From Methanomethylovorans sp. (GTDB lineage: Archaea; Halobacteriota; Methanosarcinia; Methanosarcinales; Methanosarcinaceae): DNA of 9,648 nucleotides. Shown piece after piece: positions 5,991 to 9,648 of the stretch. A program made the position numbers and the translations under genes. The stretch covers positions 1 to 9,648 of the forward strand of contig JAHFZE010000167.1 in assembly GCA_020854785.1 (NCBI GenBank), read 5' to 3'. Below the pieces are notes generated by a model. That model did not search any database. It was given only the letters and a program-made list of their open reading frames with translations, and was not told where the DNA came from. Position 1 is the first letter of the stretch. Each line of letters begins with the position of its first letter.

Positions 5991-5998
5991 TATATTTA
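5991..5998 (-). promoter_or_regulatory. TATA box of tRNA-Trp
   Basis: The minus strand reads CCGATAAATATATG, a TATA box with CCGA as possible BRE. A start about 25 nt downstream falls near 5970, leaving a ~17-nt 5' leader for RNase P to remove. Confidence 0.6.
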
Positions 5999-6256
5999 TC
6001 GGTAATGGTAATTCGATCGATTTGTCTGGCGGTCGAAGATGATCAGTGTTTTTATCTTTATGTTTCTAGGTCAAGGTGTATAGGGAAAAGATATTACTTA
6101 TTTATCAAAAAGTATTACATAATATCCAGAATACTTTAATAATAGGGCAGGAAGGAATAAAAGATGTTTTATGATCTCTCCTTTTCTGAAAATAATACCA
6201 TTCTAAGTATTTCAGAATTTTATTTCTTTTGTCCTTTCCGATATATCTGAAGCAGC
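5999..6256. other. Intergenic region between tRNA-Trp and the zinc-ribbon gene
   Basis: An AT-rich divergent gap. It carries the tRNA promoter at its left end and, at its right end, a weak TATA-like stretch (6216-6225, plus strand AATTTTATTT) that would place a start near 6246 for the zinc-ribbon gene. An inverted repeat TCTGAAA (6185-6191) / TTTCAGA (6210-6216) touches this box and could be an operator, but seven-base repeats in AT-rich DNA are weak evidence. I see no credible ORF or RNA gene in it. Confidence 0.5.
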
Positions 6257-6267
6257 GGAGGATAAAT

Positions 6268-6453
6268 ATGTCTTTGGTAAGGAATAAGCAAGGTCTTGTA
6301 GAAAAGCAAAAATTGAACGGTGAGCATCCGAAGATCAATAAAGGCCCACACGTCAGATCATGCAGATCTTGCCGAACAGCGATGAAAAAGCAGGTTATAG
6401 GTTCAAATGTGGTTCATTACTGCAAACATTGCGGATGTATCAGGTCCACATAA
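6268..6453 (+). CDS. Small zinc-ribbon protein of unknown function (61 aa)
   Basis: The ATG at 6268 is preceded by GGAGG (6257-6261) with 6-nt spacing, which fixes the start; an in-frame upstream extension (from about 6229) has no such signal and is rejected. The product is basic, with a polar N-terminus (residues 1-30, rich in Lys and Asn) followed by a four-cysteine zinc ribbon: Cys32-x2-Cys35, 16 residues, Cys52-x2-Cys55, plus an extra Cys57. That pattern resembles zinc ribbons of ribosomal and transcription proteins and suggests nucleic-acid or protein binding. I do not recognise the family. It is the only plus-strand gene in the window and is convergent with cobT, the stop codons being 18 nt apart. 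Its strong Shine-Dalgarno and clean cysteine spacing argue that it is real. Confidence 0.8.
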   Translation: MSLVRNKQGLVEKQKLNGEHPKINKGPHVRSCRSCRTAMKKQVIGSNVVHYCKHCGCIRST

Positions 6454-6456
6454 CAT

Positions 6457-6474
6457 TATTTTCATCCCTTTTTA
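6457..6474 (+). terminator. T-rich stretch after the zinc-ribbon gene
   Basis: Just after the TAA the plus strand runs TTATTTTC...CCTTTTTA, two T-runs without a hairpin, as seen at many archaeal 3' ends. It overlaps the cobT stop, so the convergent transcripts probably overlap. Sequence pattern only. Confidence 0.35.
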
Positions 6475-7536
6475 CTTTACTCTCTCAATATCTCCATACT
6501 TTGAGAGTTTTTCACAGAGCATTTCTATCTCAGCTCTCAACTTTTCCACAGGGATGCCGTACATCTGTGCGAGGTATATTGCTCCGCCTGCACCTACTCC
6601 TTCTTTTACGAACCCCGCCTCATATTGTCTAAGGCCTTGCATGCATGAATGGCCAAAGCCGGGATCTGTGATATAGTATCTGGCACAGAGCTTGTCTACG
6701 AGCTTTGAAAAGTGGGCAGAACTGTCATTCATAACATAACAAGTCGTTATAATAGTAATGTGATCGGTATTATGACCAAGGTGTTTTATCACTCCGAACA
6801 CTGCTGCCATCTGGGTTCCCCCGGCAAGGACCACAGGGATGTCTTCTATACCCGCGGCAATACCTGCGACCGCAGCCATCATGGGGTCGCCCACACATCT
6901 AATGGCCTGCATTGGGTCATTTCGGAGGTCACCTGGCCTGATATCGGAAGAAGCCAGTGCATCCTTAACAACTTCCTTCTTAAGTTCAAGGGGGTTTGTG
7001 GATGAACTACTGCTGACATTCCCGTCATAACCAAGGGCAGCCAGCACCGCATTGGCAGTAGTGGTACCTGCAGGTATGCTCTCTCCGATCATAACAAAGT
7101 CGTATTTGTCCTTTAGCTCTCTCCCAAGCTTAAAACCGCGTTCAAAGATGCCATGGGCGTCAGGGACAGCTATTGGCTCACGTATATCTTTTCCGGGTGC
7201 TCCGCCAATGTCTCTCAGAGGTACTATTTTCGAAGGCAGGATCTTCAGTCCTGCATTTACAAGCATGTGTGGCACACCGGTAAGGTCCAGCGCGACCCGG
7301 GTAATTAGTGCAGGTGTAGGCGTATCATAAGGTGGTGTCATGGGCAGAATAGGTATGTCCACAACCATGCCGGTTTCCAGCACTTCGGCGTCGCCTGGTG
7401 GTGTATAATCTGTTAACTTTGCGGTCTTTCCAGCAGCAGAAAGACCTTCGACGTAAGCCGTTTCAGTATTTGCCAATACGCACAGGAACAATGGTCTTTC
7501 AGGCATTTTCATATTTTCTGGTGATGGTCCTTCCAT
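6472..7536 (-). CDS. cobT: Archaeal CobT-family nicotinate-nucleotide phosphoribosyltransferase
   Basis: This is the archaeal branch (TIGR00303) of nicotinate-nucleotide:benzimidazole phosphoribosyltransferase, which activates the lower-ligand base during cobamide assembly. Methanogens need cobamides for methyltransferases and typically use 5-hydroxybenzimidazole; the base used here is not shown by the sequence. The protein is 354 aa. The glycine/threonine loop 'GESIPAGTTTANAVLAALG' (151-169) parallels the bacterial 'GEMGIGNTT' region. 'VKEGVGAGGA' (310-319) places Glu312 at the position of the catalytic glutamate of bacterial CobT (Glu317). 'VVLAGGTQMAAV' (235-246) is another family block. 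The ATG at 7536 has GAGGGTG upstream; Met9 or Met11 are possible but less well placed. It follows proS by 39 nt on the same strand and may be cotranscribed; no other cobamide gene is near. Confidence 0.92.
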   Translation of the reverse strand: MEGPSPENMKMPERPLFLCVLANTETAYVEGLSAAGKTAKLTDYTPPGDAEVLETGMVVDIPILPMTPPYDTPTPALITRVALDLTGVPHMLVNAGLKILPSKIVPLRDIGGAPGKDIREPIAVPDAHGIFERGFKLGRELKDKYDFVMIGESIPAGTTTANAVLAALGYDGNVSSSSSTNPLELKKEVVKDALASSDIRPGDLRNDPMQAIRCVGDPMMAAVAGIAAGIEDIPVVLAGGTQMAAVFGVIKHLGHNTDHITIITTCYVMNDSSAHFSKLVDKLCARYYITDPGFGHSCMQGLRQYEAGFVKEGVGAGGAIYLAQMYGIPVEKLRAEIEMLCEKLSKYGDIERVK

Positions 7537-7575
7537 GATACACCCTCTTTTTCAGTAAAAAGTAAGTTGCAGAAA

Positions 7576-9012
7576 TCAATATTTCCTTGCTACATAAACT
7601 TTTACACTCGCGTCCTTGCCACAGACCGGACATTGCCCTTTATGTCCGTCTTCCTGTCCGGTGGGTATGCCCAGGATACCTGCCCCGATCTCTTCTTCGA
7701 TCTTCAGACCACATGCCTTCTCACCACACCAGGGAAGGAGTGCGATACCTTCAGGTAATTTGTCTTTGACATCTTCAAGAGAGGAGCAGGTAAATATCCG
7801 TGCCTGCACATCTGCAACCGCTTCCTCAAAAAGTGCTGACTGAATTACCCTTAGTGTCTCTTCCGCTTCATGACTTATGTTTTCCAGAGTTGCCTGTCTT
7901 TTTTCTCCAGTATCCCTGCGAACCAGCACAGCAACACCATTTTTAAGATCACGGGGACCTATCTCTAGTCTCAGGGGGACACCTTTCATCTCCCATCTAT
8001 AATATTTAGCCCCGGGACGATCGTCACTCAGATCTATTTTTACACGGATACCTGCATCCTGCAGCAGCTGCTGTACTTTTTCACATGCCTGGATGACATC
8101 AGATGAGTCCTTGAACACTATAGGTATGATCACCACCTGTATGGGAGCCACTTCAGGGGGTAATACAAGTCCTCTATCATCACCATGTATTGATATCAGT
8201 GCAGCTATAGAGCGCTCTGAAACCCCATAACAAGTCTGGTGTGCATATACCTGTTCTCCTGCCGGGTTCTCATACTTTATGTCAAAGGTACGGGCGAAAT
8301 TATCACCAAGGTGGTGGGCTGTACCTACCTGTAATGTCTTGCTGTCAGGCATCAGTGCATCGACGGCTATGGTATAATCAGCTCCAGGGAACTTATCCCA
8401 GTCCGGGCGTTTAGAAGCAAGCACAGGCACTGCCAGCCTGCGATAGAACTCTGTATACAGCCTTATAGCCTCGTCCACCTGTTCAGCAGCTTCTTGCCAG
8501 GTGGCATGTACGGTGTGGGCCTCCTTGAAAGAAGTGATCTCTCTAAGTCTTATCAGAGGGCGGGTATGTTTTGTCTCGTATCTGAAGGTATTAACTATCT
8601 GGTATAATTTCACAGGCAGATCAGCATGGGATCGTACCCACAATTTGTACATAGGATAGATAGCGGTCTCGCTTGTGGGCCGCAGGGCAAGTTTCACATC
8701 CAGAGGAGAAGTACCTCCATGAGTGACCCAGTACACCTCATCCTCAAAGCCCTTTATATGTTCAGCCTCTTTCATGAACTCATGCTCAGGGATCAGAAGC
8801 GGGAACATTGTTTCCATATGGTCCCTGTCCAATAGTTCCCTTATTATGTTGTACACATTTTTTCTGATAGTAAAACCGAATGGGTACCATACATAAAGGC
8901 CCTTTACAGGATAGCGCACGTCCATTATTTCAGCTACCTGTAAGAGTTCGTTATACCATTCACTAAAGTCCTTCTTCTCAGGAAGGGTTGCTTCTTTCTC
9001 CTTTTCTGTCAT
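7576..9012 (-). CDS. proS: Prolyl-tRNA synthetase, archaeal/eukaryotic type
   Basis: This class II synthetase charges tRNA-Pro. The 478-aa length and layout are those of the archaeal-type enzyme without the bacterial editing insert: 'RPTSE' (111-115), motif 2 '[17 protein letters not shown]' (143-159), '[13 protein letters not shown]' (231-243) and motif 3 region '[28 protein letters not shown]' split around 263-290. The anticodon-binding domain spans about 291-400. A C-terminal zinc domain follows with Cys429, Cys434, Cys461 and Cys464, and the chain ends in the conserved tyrosine (ARKY). The ATG at 9012 has AGGTGA 4 nt upstream, within the dyad CAGGTGACCTG (9013-9023). TATA-like boxes at 9041-9047 and 9057-9065 could start a transcript covering proS and cobT. 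The assignment is secure. Confidence 0.98.
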   Translation of the reverse strand: MTEKEKEATLPEKKDFSEWYNELLQVAEIMDVRYPVKGLYVWYPFGFTIRKNVYNIIRELLDRDHMETMFPLLIPEHEFMKEAEHIKGFEDEVYWVTHGGTSPLDVKLALRPTSETAIYPMYKLWVRSHADLPVKLYQIVNTFRYETKHTRPLIRLREITSFKEAHTVHATWQEAAEQVDEAIRLYTEFYRRLAVPVLASKRPDWDKFPGADYTIAVDALMPDSKTLQVGTAHHLGDNFARTFDIKYENPAGEQVYAHQTCYGVSERSIAALISIHGDDRGLVLPPEVAPIQVVIIPIVFKDSSDVIQACEKVQQLLQDAGIRVKIDLSDDRPGAKYYRWEMKGVPLRLEIGPRDLKNGVAVLVRRDTGEKRQATLENISHEAEETLRVIQSALFEEAVADVQARIFTCSSLEDVKDKLPEGIALLPWCGEKACGLKIEEEIGAGILGIPTGQEDGHKGQCPVCGKDASVKVYVARKY

Positions 9013-9056
9013 CAGGTCACCTGCTATCTTGATCTGCAGGTATAAACAGATGCATT

Positions 9057-9065
9057 GCTTATAGG
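9057..9065 (-). promoter_or_regulatory. Possible TATA box for proS-cobT
   Basis: The minus strand reads GCCTATAAGC, with GGAAAT upstream as a possible BRE. It predicts a start near 9036 and a leader of about 24 nt. A second match, GTTTATA (9041-9047), would give an almost leaderless transcript. I cannot choose between them from sequence. Confidence 0.3.
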
Positions 9066-9105
9066 CATTTCCTTCTTAGGACCATACCAAGAGGCTGTTG
9101 AAGAG

Positions 9106-9119
9106 CTTTAAAAAAGCAA
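9106..9119 (-). terminator. Probable terminator after the peroxiredoxin gene
   Basis: Right after the peroxiredoxin TGA the minus strand has GCTTT-TTT-AAAGC, a run of six T (9115-9110) within a short inverted repeat. The T-run is the more relevant signal in archaea. Confidence 0.4.
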
Positions 9120-9122
9120 AGT

Positions 9123-9648
9123 TCATTTCTCTGGATATTCTTTCAGGCACAGGAACCAGTCTCCACATCTTGTGCCATCTTCCCCCTTCTTAAGCCTTTC
9201 CTTTGCCGAATCCCATGATACAGGGTTTGGAAGAATTACGTCTTCTCCGGGATGCCAGTTCTCGGGAGTCTGTACGTTGTGTTTGTCAGATACCTGCATT
9301 GCTACAAGCAGACGCTTGATCTCTTCCATGTTCCTGCCGTTGGAGAATGGATAGTAAAGCATTGCCCTTATCCTGGCTCTGGGATCGATAACGAACACTG
9401 CCCTTACTGTCTCTGTATTGGACTCCATGAAATGGAAAGAACCACCTGTAGTTTCTAATTTTTCAAGAACTTCTTCTGGCGTGTAGGATGCACGGGGATG
9501 TATCATGCCATATTTACGTGCGATCTCCATGCTCACATCTTCAATTATCGGGAAATCGATGTCTATTCCTTTCAATCCTTTGTACTCTACTTTTTCTTTG
9601 ATGGCCGCAAGCCATGATATGTGAGAATATAAACTATCAATAGAAAGG
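9123..9648 (-). CDS. Peroxiredoxin, archaeal Prx6-type (5' end outside window)
   Basis: Peroxiredoxins reduce hydrogen peroxide and organic peroxides through a peroxidatic cysteine. Only the last 174 residues are visible: the reading frame is open through the right edge and starts in mid-domain with 'LSIDSLYSHISWLAAIKEKV', a standard block that follows the catalytic PxxxTxxC region, which is therefore beyond the window. Later blocks are 'ARKYGMIHP', 'VRAVFVIDPRARIRAMLYYP' and 'GRNMEEIKRLLVAMQ'. The C-terminal arm ends with a Cys-x5-Cys pair ('RCGDWFLCLK'), matching the extra cysteines of archaeal Prx6-like enzymes such as the Aeropyrum thioredoxin peroxidase, where one acts as resolving cysteine. 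A TTG at 9575 should not be taken as the start, because homology clearly continues upstream. Gene direction matches proS, but a T-run separates them. Confidence 0.95.
   Translation of the reverse strand, partial: LSIDSLYSHISWLAAIKEKVEYKGLKGIDIDFPIIEDVSMEIARKYGMIHPRASYTPEEVLEKLETTGGSFHFMESNTETVRAVFVIDPRARIRAMLYYPFSNGRNMEEIKRLLVAMQVSDKHNVQTPENWHPGEDVILPNPVSWDSAKERLKKGEDGTRCGDWFLCLKEYPEK

Noticed and set aside
6185..6216. Inverted repeat TCTGAAA/TTTCAGA as an operator or terminator
   Set aside because: Only seven bases each side, 18 nt apart, in AT-rich DNA; chance is a sufficient explanation.
6229..6267. N-terminal extension of the zinc-ribbon protein
   Set aside because: GGAGG at 6257-6261 fixes the start at 6268; the extension has no ribosome site and would begin at a non-ATG codon.
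6105..6338. 77-codon minus-strand frame over the zinc-ribbon promoter and 5' end
   Set aside because: It has a low-complexity Phe/Ile/Cys-rich product typical of AT-rich non-coding DNA and conflicts with a gene having a strong Shine-Dalgarno.
7576..9012. Dual-function ProRS charging cysteine
   Set aside because: The claim made for a methanogen ProRS was not upheld by later work, and nothing in this sequence argues for it.
1..9648. CRISPR arrays, insertion sequences, integrase/att sites or defence genes
   Set aside because: No spaced direct repeats, transposase-like product or terminal repeats were seen; apart from the tRNA locus the content is core housekeeping genes.

Overview
The window looks like chromosomal DNA of a methanogenic euryarchaeon of the Methanosarcinales/Methanosarcinaceae type (Methanolobus-, Methanococcoides- or Methanomethylovorans-like; the genus is an inference). 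The evidence is an archaeal exosome/RNase P/proteasome gene string, a proteasome alpha N-terminus of the kind I know from Methanosarcina, a tRNA-Trp gene interrupted by a box C/D RNA intron, archaeal-type ProRS and CobT, and TATA-box promoters. I see no mobile element, CRISPR array or sign of recent transfer.

Positions 1-4400 (minus strand, read from high to low coordinates) hold the archaeal exosome superoperon: L15e, a DUF54 RNA-binding protein, RNase P Rpp30 (rnp3), RNase P Pop5 (rnp2), proteasome alpha (psmA), SBDS and Rrp4, which runs off the left edge. The first four genes overlap end to end and all start with TTG or GTG. psmA and SBDS have possible internal promoters. L15e is preceded by an ~84-nt leader that can fold from its predicted first nucleotide up to the Shine-Dalgarno. 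This is the strongest candidate here for an undescribed regulatory RNA.

Positions 4440-5447 (minus) encode an orphan receiver-PAS protein whose C-terminus resembles a histidine kinase dimerisation domain with the histidine replaced by Gln and no ATPase domain. The 318 nt upstream hold a TATA box and a doubtful small ORF. Positions 5766-5953 (minus) are tRNA-Trp(CCA). Its 114-nt intron has a clear bulge-helix-bulge splice motif and boxes C, D', C' and D. The two 12-nt guides fit methylation of C34 and C39. A hairpin overlapping box D and the C34 guide could compete with guide activity.

Positions 6268-6453 (plus) encode a 61-aa zinc-ribbon protein of unknown function, convergent with the next genes. 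Positions 6472-9648 (minus) hold a peroxiredoxin (5' end outside the window), prolyl-tRNA synthetase and an archaeal CobT-family phosphoribosyltransferase, all read in one direction.

The left block links ribosome assembly (L15e, SBDS), RNA processing and decay (RNase P, exosome) and protein degradation (proteasome). The right block is ordinary housekeeping.
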